Assembly: GCF_015477765.1 (NCBI RefSeq)
Contig: NZ_JADLQQ010000005.1
Span: 1 to 64,000, forward strand
From: Nocardia transvalensis
GTDB taxonomy: Bacteria > Actinomycetota > Actinomycetes > Mycobacteriales > Mycobacteriaceae
Length of the DNA stretch: 64,000 nt
Direction: 5' to 3'
Shown: positions 1 to 8,592 of the stretch, in pieces
Layout of the letters: each line of letters begins with the position of its first letter
Position numbering within the stretch: position 1 is the stretch's first letter
The notes under the pieces: generated by a model
Told to the model about the DNA's origin: nothing
Databases searched by the model: none
What the model saw: only the letters and a program-made list of their open reading frames with translations
Translations under genes and position numbers: made by a program

Positions 1-105
1 CACCCGTTCGCCGCTCGTGTACCCCGAAGGGCCTTACCGCTCGACTTGCATGTGTTAAGCACGCCGCCAGCGTTCGTCCTGAGCCAGGATCAAACTCTCC
101 GTTGA
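1..105 (-). rRNA. 16S ribosomal RNA, 5' end only
   Basis: Read on the minus strand, the segment contains the universal 16S 5' motif AGAGTTTGATCCTGGCTCAG followed by the GGACGAACGCTGGCGGCGTG block and a helix-6 region (AAGGCCCTTCGGGGTACACG) typical of Nocardia. The gene continues off the left edge. The mature 5' end is placed about seven bases before AGAGTTTGATC by analogy with E. coli and is approximate. Confidence 0.97.
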
Positions 106-284
106 AGACTCTAGACACGCTCCACAAAGAAGCGAATCAAAAGTATCTCGAACCAGAGTCCGAAAACCTAACTAAAACGCCAGCCGGAAATTAGCTGACA
201 AAAAATGTCCATCCCTCACACGGGGGTATGAGAGACAGAAACCAAAAATAATTGGCACTGACATTCATCGACACACTATTGAGT

Positions 285-296
285 TCTCAAAGAACA
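285..296 (-). promoter_or_regulatory. boxA-like antitermination / rRNA leader element
   Basis: The minus-strand leader carries TGTTCTTTGAGAACTCAATA, the conserved actinobacterial pre-16S leader motif that contains a boxA-like sequence for Nus-factor antitermination and lies near the RNase III processing stem. It sits ~180 bases upstream of the 16S 5' end. The identity is from motif recognition; the exact boxA limits are approximate. Confidence 0.7.
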
Positions 297-349
297 GGCG
301 CACAACCCATCGGGCCGGATTTCCGACCTTCTGGAGAGGCAACTTTTCC

Positions 350-378
350 AGCCTAACCACTCCAACCCGCAGAGTCAA
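350..378 (-). promoter_or_regulatory. rrn promoter, downstream copy
   Basis: On the minus strand TTGACT (positions 373-378) is separated by 17 bases from TAGGCT (350-355), a good SigA-type pair resembling mycobacterial rrn promoters. Transcription would start near 343 and read through the boxA-like leader into 16S rRNA. Confidence 0.65.
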
Positions 379-486
379 GTCCGAGGTTCGGGCGTGTCTG
401 GCTGATCGTCAGGCGCTCCTCCGTCCGACCTCGTTTCCCGGGGCTCTCGGCTCCGGGTCGGCGTCCGTGTCGCTCTGACGTTGAAT

Positions 487-515
487 AAGTTACGTGTCGG
501 ATAACTGAACGTCAA
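487..515 (-). promoter_or_regulatory. rrn promoter, upstream copy
   Basis: TTGACG (510-515) and TAACTT (487-492), minus strand, are exactly 17 bases apart. With the copy at 350-378 this makes a tandem promoter array, as is usual for actinobacterial rRNA operons. No protein gene is evident between here and tyrS. Confidence 0.65.
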
Positions 516-612
516 ATCCCCAAGACAGCCGACATTCGTGCTGGTCAACGGGCCGGGGTCGGGCGGCCGCCCGACCCGAGTCACGCCGATGTGACTCAGG
601 TCATGAGCGGGG

Positions 613-1896
613 TCAGCGCGCGGCCCGGCGCACTCCGGCGAAGTTCTTCTTGCCGCGGCGCAGCACCAGCCACCGCCCGTGCAGGTAGTCGGAATCGGCG
701 GGGGTCCACTCGGGATCGGAGATGCGAGTGTTGTTCACCGACGCGCCACCCTCGTTGACGGCCCGGCGGGCAGCACCCCGGCTCTCCGACAATCCCGATG
801 CCACCAGCAGATCCACGATCGTCGCCCCCGGTGCGGCCTCGGCGACCTCTCCGTCCACCGCGGCCTCCGACAACGCCGCGGCCAGCGTCGACTCGTCCAG
901 TTCGTGCAGGTCGCCGCGACCGAACAGGGCCTGGCTGGCGAGCTGGACGGCACGGGTGTTCGCCTCGCCGTGCACGAGCGTGGTCATTTCCGCGGCCAGG
1001 CGGCGCTGGGCCTCCCGGGCGTGCGGGCGCTCCTGGGTCGCCTTCTCCAGCTCGTCCAGCTCCTCCCGCTCCAGGAAGGTGAACCAGCGTAGGTACCCCA
1101 CGACATCCGCATCGGAGGTGTTGACGAAGTACTGGTACCAGGCGTACGGGCTGGTCAACTCCGGATCCAGCCAGAGGCTGCCGCCGCCGGTGGATTTCCC
1201 GAACTTCTTGCCGTCGGCCGAGGTCACCAGCGGCACCGTCAGGCCGTGCACATGTTCGCCGTCCACGCGGCGGTTCAGCTCCACGCCGGCGATGATGTTG
1301 CCCCACTGATCGGACCCGCCGACCTGCAACCGGCAGCCGTAGTTGCGGCGCAGCTGCACGTAGTCGTTGGCCTGCAGCAGCATGTAGCTGAACTCGGTGT
1401 AGGACATGCCGTCGGCCTCGAGGCGCCGCTTGACCGTGTCGCGCGCCAGCATGACGTTCACGGAGAAGTGCTTGCCGATGTCCCGCAGGAAGTCGACCGC
1501 GGTCAGCTTGCCGGTCCACTCCATATTGTTCGCGATGATCGCGCCCGTCTTCGGATCGTCGAGATCGACGAAGCGCTCCAACTGGCCGCGGATCCGCTCG
1601 GCCCAGGCGGCGACGGTGTCGGCCGAGTTCATGACGCGCTCGCCGACGTCGCGGGGGTCACCGATGAGGCCGGTGGCGCCGCCGGCCAGCACGATGGGCC
1701 GATTACCGGCCCGCTGGAACCGTTTCAGCGCCAACAGGGGAACCAAGTGTCCGGCATGCAGGCTCGCGGCGGTCGGGTCGAATCCGGCATAGAGGGTGAT
1801 CGGCCCCTCGGCCAGTTCCGACCGCAGGGCGTCCAGGTCGGTGGACTGCGCGATCAAGCCACGCCAGGTCAGTTCCTCGATGATGTCGACGCTCAC
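613..1896 (-). CDS. tyrS: Tyrosyl-tRNA synthetase
   Basis: Charges tRNA-Tyr in the cytoplasm. The 427-residue product is a normal bacterial TyrRS: class I signature HAGH at 47-50, the KMSKS loop as KFGKS at 231-235, the tyrosine-site [10 protein letters not shown] around 191-200, and a C-terminal S4 RNA-binding domain from about 358. GTG is the start codon. It ends ~100 bases upstream of the outer rrn promoter on the same strand, so readthrough into the rrn operon is conceivable. In Mycobacterium tuberculosis tyrS neighbours mpg, which lies ~3 kb away here. Confidence 0.97.
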   Translation of the reverse strand: MSVDIIEELTWRGLIAQSTDLDALRSELAEGPITLYAGFDPTAASLHAGHLVPLLALKRFQRAGNRPIVLAGGATGLIGDPRDVGERVMNSADTVAAWAERIRGQLERFVDLDDPKTGAIIANNMEWTGKLTAVDFLRDIGKHFSVNVMLARDTVKRRLEADGMSYTEFSYMLLQANDYVQLRRNYGCRLQVGGSDQWGNIIAGVELNRRVDGEHVHGLTVPLVTSADGKKFGKSTGGGSLWLDPELTSPYAWYQYFVNTSDADVVGYLRWFTFLEREELDELEKATQERPHAREAQRRLAAEMTTLVHGEANTRAVQLASQALFGRGDLHELDESTLAAALSEAAVDGEVAEAAPGATIVDLLVASGLSESRGAARRAVNEGGASVNNTRISDPEWTPADSDYLHGRWLVLRRGKKNFAGVRRAAR

Positions 1897-1938
1897 GCCG
1901 TCCTATCTTTCCGCACGCACTTTCTCGAGCTATGCACA

Positions 1939-1970
1939 GGTCTGCCGCCGATTGTGATCGGCGGCAGACC
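1939..1970 (-). terminator. Strong hairpin downstream of the DoxX gene
   Basis: A perfect 14-bp stem (GGTCTGCCGCCGAT paired with ATCGGCGGCAGACC) with a TGTG loop lies between the DoxX stop codon and the tyrS start. There is no clear U-tract, which is common for actinobacterial terminators. It would end the DoxX transcript before tyrS. Confidence 0.7.
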
Positions 1971-1988
1971 CGGGCGTCGAGGGAATAT

Positions 1989-2381
1989 TCAGCGGGCCAT
2001 CCCCCGCTCGCGGGCGATCCAGGCGAACACCACGGCCAGCACCAGCGGGAACGGCGCCATGGCCGGTGCGTCCATGAGGAATGCCTGGATTGCCGCCGCG
2101 CAGACCATCGTGATCGACAGACCGGCCGCGGCCAGGCCGGACAGCCGCGGCACCAGCAGGCCGATCCCGCCCGCCAGCTCGACCAGGCCGGTCAGGTACC
2201 GGAACCAGTCGCCCCAGCCGATCTCGTCGAAGACGCGCACGGCCTCGGCCTGGCCGACCAGTTTGGGCAGTCCGGAGGCGACGATGAAGAACACACCCAG
2301 CACGATCTGGAGGGTCCACAGGATGCGGTTGCGGATCTTGCCGGGGACGGCGGGCCGAGCGGGGTAGGTAGCGGCAGTCAT
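1989..2381 (-). CDS. DoxX family membrane protein
   Basis: A 130-residue protein with four predicted transmembrane segments (about 20-38, 62-80, 83-103, 108-123) and the DoxX-type pattern of a GL.KL..... loop after helix 1 and a LTGLVELAGGIGLL helix 2. Family members are small membrane proteins linked to redox and thiol homeostasis in actinobacteria; the precise role here is unknown. The start is the ATG at 2379-2381, preceded by GAAAGGAAA; longer in-frame extensions have no ribosome site. The FadR-type regulator gene lies 83 bases upstream on the same strand and may control it. Confidence 0.85.
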   Translation of the reverse strand: MTAATYPARPAVPGKIRNRILWTLQIVLGVFFIVASGLPKLVGQAEAVRVFDEIGWGDWFRYLTGLVELAGGIGLLVPRLSGLAAAGLSITMVCAAAIQAFLMDAPAMAPFPLVLAVVFAWIARERGMAR

Positions 2382-2464
2382 GGCGGATTTCCTTTCGGGG
2401 CTTGCTGGTTCGCTGTCGAACGCGCTCATCCAGTAGGACGAGGGCCCCCGCGGAAACTCATCGG

Positions 2465-3133
2465 TCAGGCGAAGGCCTGTCCGAGGGCGGTCAGGTGCAC
2501 GCGGCTCGCGGTGGCCGCGGCCGCGGCATCGCGGCGGCGGATGGCGTCGATCAGCGCCTCGTGCGCGCGATGGTCGGCTTCCGCGTCGGGCAGCGGGCGC
2601 ATCCGCAGCATGTCGATCATGGCCGCGCGCGACCGCGGGACGAAGGCGTCGAACATTCCGGAGAGCACCTCGTTGTGGGCGCCGGTGACGACCGTCCGAT
2701 GGAATGCGGTGTCGGCGTCGACGAGATCCTCGACGGATTCGGACACCTCGGCGCGGGCCGCGAGCGCACGCCACATGGACCGCAGGTCCGCCGGTGTGCG
2801 GCGCCGGGCCGCCAAGGCCGCGCACTCGGCCTCGATGGCGATCCGGGCCTCGATGACGGTGACGATGTCGGCCCGGCGCAACACCGTGTCCCAATCCTCG
2901 ACGACATCCAGCGCGGTCACGAAAACACCGGCGCCCTGGCGGCTTTCGAGGACTCCCTTGCCGGACAGTTCGCGAATCGCCTCCCGCACCGTGGAGCGGC
3001 CCACGCCCAGCTGGGCGGCCAGCGTCGTCTCGCCCGGCAGCTTGTGACCCAGCTGCCATTCCCCGGCCCGGATCCGCCGCAGGAGCAGGTCTGCGGCCTG
3101 CGCGGCCAACGGATGCCGCTGTACGTGCGCCAA
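2465..3133 (-). CDS. FadR-subfamily GntR transcriptional regulator
   Basis: 222 residues: an N-terminal winged helix (about 10-75, with GRSTVREAIREL at 45-56) and a C-terminal all-helical FCD ligand domain (about 90-215) with Asp/His residues at the usual metal-binding positions (DADTAFH, GAHNEV, DHRAHE). FCD regulators usually sense carboxylic acids. The start appears to be TTG, nine bases after GAGAGG. It is divergent from leuA and upstream of DoxX on the same strand. The effector and targets cannot be read from the sequence. Confidence 0.9.
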   Translation of the reverse strand: MAHVQRHPLAAQAADLLLRRIRAGEWQLGHKLPGETTLAAQLGVGRSTVREAIRELSGKGVLESRQGAGVFVTALDVVEDWDTVLRRADIVTVIEARIAIEAECAALAARRRTPADLRSMWRALAARAEVSESVEDLVDADTAFHRTVVTGAHNEVLSGMFDAFVPRSRAAMIDMLRMRPLPDAEADHRAHEALIDAIRRRDAAAAATASRVHLTALGQAFA

Positions 3134-3152
3134 AACGGTGAGACCTCTCTAC

Positions 3153-3181
3153 TTGTCTGAGGAGTTATTTCTCGTTAGTGT
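3153..3181 (+). promoter_or_regulatory. Candidate promoter of the leu leader/leuA transcript
   Basis: TTGTCT (3153-3158) and TAGTGT (3176-3181) are 17 bases apart. A start site ~7 bases further would fall on or next to the leader-peptide ATG at 3189, which would make the leader mRNA leaderless and explain why that ATG has no ribosome-binding site. Confidence 0.45.
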
Positions 3182-3188
3182 AGGCCAC

Positions 3189-3233
3189 ATGGGACACGGT
3201 CTGCTTCTCCTTCGCCGCCGCGGCGGGGTCTGA
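3189..3233 (+). CDS. leuL: Leucine leader peptide (attenuator) of leuA
   Basis: A 14-codon ORF encodes [14 protein letters not shown]: four consecutive leucine codons (CTG CTT CTC CTT) followed by three arginines, ending 73 bases before the leuA start. Runs of the end-product amino acid upstream of its biosynthetic gene are the hallmark of ribosome-mediated attenuation, and leucine leader peptides are known upstream of actinobacterial leuA genes. It is too short for ordinary ORF calling. The assignment rests on codon content and position; expression is inferred. Confidence 0.75.
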   Translation: MGHGLLLLRRRGGV

Positions 3234-3234
3234 T

Positions 3235-3276
3235 CGACCGGCACCCTGCCCGCGGGTTGCTGTGGCGCGCCGGTCG
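3235..3276 (+). promoter_or_regulatory. Attenuator hairpin between leader peptide and leuA
   Basis: CGACCGGC (3235-3242) pairs perfectly with GCCGGTCG (3269-3276), starting two bases after the leader stop codon. It is placed so that a ribosome stalled on the Leu codons could change folding of this region. No U-tract follows, so control may be by Rho-type termination or by masking translation rather than a classical intrinsic terminator. Confidence 0.5.
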
Positions 3277-3306
3277 TCTCCCTCCGACGCGAAAGCAACT
3301 GCGAGA

Positions 3307-5040
3307 ATGTCTTCTCCCTTCACCTGGAATCGCCAGCGCCCCTCGGTCATGCCGTCGCACCGGTATCGCGATGTCTACGAACGGGTTTCGGTCCCGGTGA
3401 CCGAACGCCGCTGGCCCACGAACCGGATCACCCGGCCGCCGCTGTGGGTTCCGGTCGATCTGCGCGACGGCAATCAAGCCCTGGCCGAGCCGATGGATCC
3501 GGCCCGCAAGCGCCGTTTCTTCGAGCAGCTGGTGGCCATGGGCTACAAGGAGATCGAGGTCGGCTATCCCAGCGCCTCGCAGACCGACTTCGATTTCGTC
3601 CGGCTGATCGCGGAGTCGGACCTGGCGCCCGAGGACGTGACGATCGTCGTGTTCACCCCGGCACGCCGCGATCTCATCGAGCGCACCGTCGAGTCGGTGC
3701 GCGGAATCCGCAACGACGTCGTCATCCACATGTATGCGGCGACGGCCCCGCTCTGGCGCGATGTGGTGCTGGGGGTCTCGCGTGCGGAGCTGACCGAGCT
3801 CATCGTGTCGGGCGGACGGGACATTCTGGAGCTGGCCGGGGACTGTCCCACCATCCGATTCCAGTTCTCCCCCGAGGTTTTCATCCTCACCGAGCCGGAT
3901 TTCGTTCTGGAGCTGTGCGATCGGATGACCACGCTGTGGGATGCCTCACCGGATCGCCCGGTCACCCTGAATCTTCCCGCGACCGTGGAGGTCGCCACGC
4001 CCAACGTCTACGCCGATCAGATCGAGTACATGCATCGCAATCTGTCCCGCCGCGACGGCGTGATCCTGTCGGTGCATCCGCACAACGATCGCGGGACCGG
4101 AATCGCCTGCGCCGAGTTGGCGGTGCTGGCCGGTGCGCAGCGGGTGGAGGGCTGTGTATTCGGCAACGGCGAGCGCACCGGCAATGTCGATCTGGCGACA
4201 TTGGCCCTGAATCTGCATGCGCAGGGCGTGAATCCGATGATCGACTTCTCCGATATCGACGCGGTGCGGCGGGTGGTCGAGGACTGCACGCGCATGCCGA
4301 TACCCGAGCGGCATCCCTATGTCGGCGATCTGGTCTACACCGCCTTCTCCGGTACACATCAGGACGCGATCAAGAAGGGTTTCGCCGAGCACCGGGCGCG
4401 GGCGGCGCAGCTGGGTGTTCCCGAACGGGAAATCGACTGGCAGATCCCGTATCTGCCGATCGATCCGGCCGATGTGGGTCGCTCCTACGAGGCGGTGATC
4501 CGGGTCAACTCCCAGTCCGGCAAGGGCGGGATCGCCTATCTGCTGCAGACCGAGTACGGCCTGGAGTTGCCGCGCCGCTTGCAGATCGACTTCGCCCGGC
4601 ACGTGCAGCGGCACACCGATACCACCGGCGCCGAGGTATCGGCGGCGGTGCTGCGGGACTTGCTCACCGAGGTCTACACGGCCGCCGACGACCGGATCCG
4701 GTTGGTGAGTCATCCAATTCGGGCAATCGCGGACGGACGGATCGCCGTGGAGATCGACGGGCGCACGATCGACCGCGAGTTCGGCGAAAGAGAACCGGTC
4801 TCGGTCCTGGTCGACCTGCTGGCCGGTTGCGGCGTGCGGATCGAGGTGCTGTCGCTCACCGAACAGGCCGTCGATCGCTCCGAAGTCGGCGCGTCGGCCA
4901 CCTATCTGGAGTACCGAGCACAGGGAACCACGCGGTGGGCCATCGGGTTCGGGCACTCGCCGGTCGACTCGGCTCTCGGCGCGGTGATCTCGGCGGCCTC
5001 CCGATCGGCGGATGAGATTCCGCTGCTGCCGACCGGTTAG
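3307..5040 (+). CDS. leuA: 2-isopropylmalate synthase
   Basis: Condenses acetyl-CoA with 2-oxoisovalerate, the committed step of leucine synthesis. From the chosen ATG the product is 577 residues: the HMGL-like TIM barrel with DLRDGNQ at 51-57 and the metal-binding HPHNDRGTG at 257-265, then a C-terminal leucine-sensing regulatory domain from about 430. The ATG at 3307 matches the usual N-terminus of the actinobacterial enzyme (PFTxNRQRPSxMPxHRY); the GTG at 3262 lies inside the attenuator hairpin and is unlikely. The last three bases overlap convergent mpg. Feedback inhibition plus the leader peptide give two levels of leucine control. Confidence 0.95.
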   Translation: MSSPFTWNRQRPSVMPSHRYRDVYERVSVPVTERRWPTNRITRPPLWVPVDLRDGNQALAEPMDPARKRRFFEQLVAMGYKEIEVGYPSASQTDFDFVRLIAESDLAPEDVTIVVFTPARRDLIERTVESVRGIRNDVVIHMYAATAPLWRDVVLGVSRAELTELIVSGGRDILELAGDCPTIRFQFSPEVFILTEPDFVLELCDRMTTLWDASPDRPVTLNLPATVEVATPNVYADQIEYMHRNLSRRDGVILSVHPHNDRGTGIACAELAVLAGAQRVEGCVFGNGERTGNVDLATLALNLHAQGVNPMIDFSDIDAVRRVVEDCTRMPIPERHPYVGDLVYTAFSGTHQDAIKKGFAEHRARAAQLGVPEREIDWQIPYLPIDPADVGRSYEAVIRVNSQSGKGGIAYLLQTEYGLELPRRLQIDFARHVQRHTDTTGAEVSAAVLRDLLTEVYTAADDRIRLVSHPIRAIADGRIAVEIDGRTIDREFGEREPVSVLVDLLAGCGVRIEVLSLTEQAVDRSEVGASATYLEYRAQGTTRWAIGFGHSPVDSALGAVISAASRSADEIPLLPTG

Positions 5041-5660
5041 GCCGACTTCTCGGCCCGGGGCGCGCGCGGGCTGCGGCGGTAGGGCGAGACCGCGGGTGAA
5101 TCGCGCAACCACACGCGCCATGGGCGATCGGCGGCCAGGCTCACGCCTACGCGTGGGCCGACGCCGATCGCCGACGGGTCGGTGATCGGCGGGTTCAGTT
5201 CCAGGCGAATCGGGGATTCGTCGTCGAACAGGTCGATTCCGTAGTCGTCCAGCGTGATTCCCAGGGCCGAGCCGAAATTGCCCGGACCGCGAGCCAATCC
5301 GGCGTCGGTGCGGGCGGCGGGGCGGCGGGCGCGGGCGACATCGTGGCCCGCGATCACCTCACCGGCCCGGATCAGCACCGCGCTGGCGATCCCGTCCGGC
5401 CCACTGGTGACATTGACACAGGTGTGCATGCCGTAGCTGAAGTACACGTACAGCCGACCGGGCGGACCGAACATGACCGCATTGCGCGGGGTGCGACCCC
5501 GCCCGGAGTGTGCGGCCGGGTCGTGCCAGGGCCCGGCCGGATCACCGCCATAGGCCTCCACCTCGACGATGCGGGCTCCGACGGGCCCGGACCACAGGGT
5601 CGCGCCCAACAACCGGCGTGCGGCCGCCAACGGTTCGACGGCAAGTTCCTCGGCAGACAC
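5037..5660 (-). CDS. mpg: 3-methyladenine DNA glycosylase (AAG/Mpg family)
   Basis: Removes alkylated purines during base-excision repair. The ORF can be extended upstream, but homologous actinobacterial proteins begin at xSAEELAxxPxAAA, which corresponds to the GTG at 5658-5660 and gives 207 residues. The family signatures are present: the catalytic Glu in VEVEAYGG (about 32-39), the [18 protein letters not shown] segment and the LARGPGNF loop. It overlaps leuA by three bases tail to tail. Confidence 0.93.
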   Translation of the reverse strand: MSAEELAVEPLAAARRLLGATLWSGPVGARIVEVEAYGGDPAGPWHDPAAHSGRGRTPRNAVMFGPPGRLYVYFSYGMHTCVNVTSGPDGIASAVLIRAGEVIAGHDVARARRPAARTDAGLARGPGNFGSALGITLDDYGIDLFDDESPIRLELNPPITDPSAIGVGPRVGVSLAADRPWRVWLRDSPAVSPYRRSPRAPRAEKSA

Positions 5661-5716
5661 AGCGACCCATTCTCCCTCCCGGCGGTCGGCCGGGAACAAT
5701 CGGAACGTTCCAAGCG

Positions 5717-5743
5717 TTGGCACTCACAGAGGCCGAGTGCTAA
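5717..5743 (+). promoter_or_regulatory. CIRCE element (HrcA operator) upstream of hsp20
   Basis: TTGGCACTC, nine bases, GAGTGCTAA: this is the CIRCE inverted repeat (consensus TTAGCACTC-N9-GAGTGCTAA) with one mismatch. It ends 56 bases before the hsp20 start and overlaps a plausible -35 (TTGGCA, 5717-5722) and -10 (about 5740-5746), so HrcA binding would block the promoter until heat shock. Confidence 0.85.
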
Positions 5744-5799
5744 AGCACCAGGTCATCACCCATAAACGAGAAACAAGAAGGAGATAGCAGGAGGTAGTC

Positions 5800-6279
5800 A
5801 TGACGCTGCCGGTTCGCAACAGCTGGGATCCGTTCACCGCGCTGGTACGCCAGTTCGACAGTGAATTCGACGCGATCGTCCGTCGTGCCTTCGGCGGGGC
5901 CGCGCCGGTGCGCACCGGGTTCGTCCCGGCGGCCGACGTCACCCGGGACGGCAACGACGTCGTGATCAGCCTGGAACTGCCCGGCGTGCCTGCCGAGGAT
6001 GTGGACGTCGAGGTTGTCGACGGCACGCTGCGCGTCAGCGGCGAGCGGCGCGAGGAGCGCTCCAGCGACAAGGATGGCGTGCTGATCCGCGAGATCCGCA
6101 GCGGTTCCTTCCGCCGGGAGTTCGCCCTCCCCGACCATGTCACCGCCGACTCGATCGAGGCCGAGCACGCCGACGGCATGCTCCGAGTCCGGGTACGCGA
6201 TGTCGGCCCGGCGAAGGCGGAGCCCCGCAAGATCGAGGTTCGCAGCGCGAAGGCGTTGGGGCCGAGCGAACGGGATTGA
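5800..6279 (+). CDS. Small heat-shock protein, Hsp20/alpha-crystallin family
   Basis: ATP-independent holdase that binds unfolding proteins. The 159 residues contain an N-terminal arm, the alpha-crystallin domain (about 40-135, with ELPGV at 59-63 and DGMLRVRV at 125-132) and a C-terminal I-E-V (145-147), the I-x-I/V anchor used for oligomer assembly. A strong ribosome site (GGAGG, six bases before ATG) precedes it. The CIRCE element upstream implies HrcA control rather than the HspR/HAIR control known for mycobacterial Acr2. Confidence 0.95.
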   Translation: MTLPVRNSWDPFTALVRQFDSEFDAIVRRAFGGAAPVRTGFVPAADVTRDGNDVVISLELPGVPAEDVDVEVVDGTLRVSGERREERSSDKDGVLIREIRSGSFRREFALPDHVTADSIEAEHADGMLRVRVRDVGPAKAEPRKIEVRSAKALGPSERD

Positions 6280-6342
6280 TCGACTCACCTAGGGAAATCA
6301 GGAGGCTCACCGCCGAGGGCTGATCGACAGCGCCGCAATAAG

Positions 6343-6371
6343 AGGGCCTGGGGCCGCGGGCACCAGGCCCT
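6343..6371. terminator. Bidirectional hairpin terminator between hsp20 and the sigma factor
   Basis: AGGGCCTGG (6343-6351) pairs perfectly with CCAGGCCCT (6363-6371) around an 11-base loop, in the short gap between two convergent genes. Its position suits termination of both transcripts. Confidence 0.65.
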
Positions 6372-6380
6372 TCGCACTGT

Positions 6381-7280
6381 TCAGAGGCGCGGGCGGTGTA
6401 GCCCGGCGAGTTTGTCCGGGTTTACCTGGAAGTGGACGTCGTGGATGCGGTTGTCGAGTAGGTCGAAGGTGAGGGCTCCCATGGGCTGGCCGGCGAGCAT
6501 GACCAGGAGGCCGAGTTCGCCGTTGACGGTTGCCGGTTCCATGGTGACGCCGGCCGAGACCGGTTTGGCCATGACGCCCAGGAGCCAGCGGGCGACGTGG
6601 TCGGGGCCGTGCAGCGGGCGGCGGGCCGCGGTCACCTTCCCGCCGCCGTCGTTCCACAGCGTGACGTCGGGGGCCAGCAATTCCATGAGGGCGTTGACGT
6701 CACCGCCGTGAGCGGCGGCGAGGAACTTCCGCGTCACCTCCTGGCGGGCGGCGGGATCGGCATCGTAGCGGGGGCGGCGCGAGTGCACGTGATTGCGGGC
6801 ACGATGGGCGATCTGACGCACCGTCGCCTCGGGACGGTCGATGAATCCGGCGATCTCCGCGTGCGAGAACCCGAACACCTCACGCAGGACGAAGACCGCA
6901 CGTTCGACCGGGCCGAGGGTTTCGAGCACGACGAGCATGGCGGTGGAGACACTGTCGGCCATCACGGCCTCCTCGTCGGCGTTCGGTGCGGTGAGCAGCG
7001 GTTCGGGAAGCCAAGGCCCCACATAGGTTTCGCGCGTGGCCCGGGCGGAGGTCAGCCGGTTCAACGCCAGATTGGTGACGGTGCGGACCAGATACGCCCG
7101 CGGGTTCTCGATCGAATCCTGCTCGACGTCATGCCATTTCAGCCAGGCGTCCTGCAGGATGTCTTCGGCATCGGCGACGCTGCCCAGCATCCGGTACGCG
7201 GTGCCGAACAGCAGCCGCCGATGTTCGACGAACGGATCGACCGTCCCGGGGTCGTTGTTGCGGTCCTGCATCGCACTCAT
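6381..7280 (-). CDS. ECF41-type RNA polymerase sigma factor with SnoaL-like C-terminal domain
   Basis: 299 residues, far longer than a minimal ECF factor: sigma2 (about 15-85), sigma4 (about 115-165) and a fused SnoaL-like domain (about 185-295). The ECF41 landmarks are all present: linker YVGPWLPEP (86-94), DGGGK (211-215) and NPDKL (287-291). In this group the C-terminal domain regulates the sigma factor in place of an anti-sigma factor. The start overlaps the stop of the flavoprotein gene (ATGA), so the two are translationally coupled; ECF41 genes are typically paired with an oxidoreductase, decarboxylase or epimerase. Related to mycobacterial SigJ. Confidence 0.93.
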   Translation of the reverse strand: MSAMQDRNNDPGTVDPFVEHRRLLFGTAYRMLGSVADAEDILQDAWLKWHDVEQDSIENPRAYLVRTVTNLALNRLTSARATRETYVGPWLPEPLLTAPNADEEAVMADSVSTAMLVVLETLGPVERAVFVLREVFGFSHAEIAGFIDRPEATVRQIAHRARNHVHSRRPRYDADPAARQEVTRKFLAAAHGGDVNALMELLAPDVTLWNDGGGKVTAARRPLHGPDHVARWLLGVMAKPVSAGVTMEPATVNGELGLLVMLAGQPMGALTFDLLDNRIHDVHFQVNPDKLAGLHRPRL

Positions 7281-8449
7281 AGTGCCGCACGGCCGCCTTT
7301 GGACAGCGACACCGAGACATTCATCCTGCGGCTGAGCCGGAAGATCGGCAGCGGGCTGCTGCTGACGCTCTCCTTGTAGAAGATCGCCGCCCGGCCCGTC
7401 AGATACCAGCGCTTCGGGGTGTCGTCGGCATTGGTGAACTGGATGACCGCGTCGCGGCGGCCCAGGCTCACCGGCTGGTGGAAATAGCCGAACCGGAACG
7501 GCTTCACCTGCTTACCACGCAACCGGCGAGCGATCGCATCGGCGACATAGGCGGCGGTGGGCATGCCGCTCTGGCAGGTGCCGTGGATCCGTCCCCACGG
7601 CTGCCGCACGGCCGCCGCGTCACCGATGGCGTAGACATCCGGATGCGACACCGAGCGCAGTGTCGGATCGGTGATCACCAAACCCTTGGCGTCCGAGGCG
7701 ATTCCGGCGTCCGCGGCCAGCGGTGACACCCGCACCCCGGCGGTCCACATCACCAGATCCGACGCCACCAGTTCCCCGGTATCCAGCCGGACGGCGTCGG
7801 GCAGTACCTTGGTCGCCCGCACCCCGACCTTGCGGACGATGCCGAGCCGGTCCAGCGCGCGGGTGAGGTGGGCGCGGGCCCGCTCCCCCATCATCGAACC
7901 CGGTTCCGACCCGGCGATCAGCGTGACGGTCAGCGCCGGATGGCTCTCGGCGATCTCGGTGGCTGCCTCGACTCCGGTCAGACCACCGCCGATCACGGTG
8001 ACCGTGCCGCCGACGGCCGCCAGATCGGCCAACCGCCGCGAGAAGTGGTGGGCTTGCCGCGGAGCGTCGAGGGTCCAGGCGTGTTCGTCGGCACCCGGGA
8101 CAATGCCGGTGTCGGCCTTGCTGCCGAGCGCGTACACGAGGGTGTCGTAGGCCAGGACGCCGCCGTCGTCGAGGGTGACCCGGTGTGCCGCAGGGTCGAT
8201 CGCGGTGGCAGCGGCCTTACGGAAGACGACGCCCGTGCCGGCGAGCAGGCCGGGGATGCGGTGATCGCCCAGTTCCTGCCCGGCGGCGACCTGATGCATG
8301 CGCAGCCGCTCGGTGAACCGATCGGACGGGTTGACCAGCGTGATGCGCACATTCTCACGCCGGGTGCGATGCGCGAGCCGCACTGTGGCGAGCATGCCGG
8401 TGTATCCGGCGCCCAGGACGACGATCTCGTGGGGTGCGGTGGTGTTCAT
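7277..8449 (-). CDS. FAD-dependent pyridine-nucleotide-disulfide oxidoreductase (NDH-2-like)
   Basis: 390 residues with an N-terminal FAD Rossmann motif (GAGYTG, 13-18), a central NAD(P)H motif (GGGLTG, 154-159) and the FAD-binding YAIGDAA near 285, the layout of type II NADH dehydrogenases and related flavoproteins. The ATG at 8447-8449 has GGGAGA upstream; longer ORF extensions lack support. It is the first gene of an operon with the ECF41 sigma factor and is the expected partner enzyme. Substrate and electron acceptor are unknown. Confidence 0.88.
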   Translation of the reverse strand: MNTTAPHEIVVLGAGYTGMLATVRLAHRTRRENVRITLVNPSDRFTERLRMHQVAAGQELGDHRIPGLLAGTGVVFRKAAATAIDPAAHRVTLDDGGVLAYDTLVYALGSKADTGIVPGADEHAWTLDAPRQAHHFSRRLADLAAVGGTVTVIGGGLTGVEAATEIAESHPALTVTLIAGSEPGSMMGERARAHLTRALDRLGIVRKVGVRATKVLPDAVRLDTGELVASDLVMWTAGVRVSPLAADAGIASDAKGLVITDPTLRSVSHPDVYAIGDAAAVRQPWGRIHGTCQSGMPTAAYVADAIARRLRGKQVKPFRFGYFHQPVSLGRRDAVIQFTNADDTPKRWYLTGRAAIFYKESVSSSPLPIFRLSRRMNVSVSLSKGGRAAL

Positions 8450-8491
8450 GATGTTCTCCCGATGGTCTCGGTTGGAGGAAGTCGACCATGG

Positions 8492-8518
8492 GACAAGCCG
8501 GGCGGCCCGAACGTGACA
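8492..8518 (-). promoter_or_regulatory. Candidate ECF41 promoter of the flavoprotein-sigma operon
   Basis: On the minus strand TGTCACG (8512-8518) is followed after 16 bases by TGTC (8492-8495), ~43 bases upstream of the flavoprotein ATG. ECF41 promoters are reported as TGTCACA in the -35 region and CGTC in the -10 region, so each element differs by one base. This suggests that the sigma factor activates its own operon. Confidence 0.5.
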
Positions 8519-8592
8519 CCACCATATGTGTCCTGCATCACAGTCCCGCGAAGTCGTCGAGGGGCTTGCGCTCCGCACCGCCTCGGCGCAGA

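Noticed and set aside
375..584. A 69-codon minus-strand ORF in the rRNA leader
   Set aside because: It overlaps both tandem rrn promoters and has no ribosome site or recognisable product.
596..1519. A 307-codon minus-strand ORF
   Set aside because: It is an out-of-frame shadow within tyrS on the same strand, rich in Arg/Gly/Ala.
3165..3350. A 61-codon minus-strand ORF opposite the leuA leader
   Set aside because: It is antisense to the leucine leader peptide and attenuator and has no domain or ribosome site.
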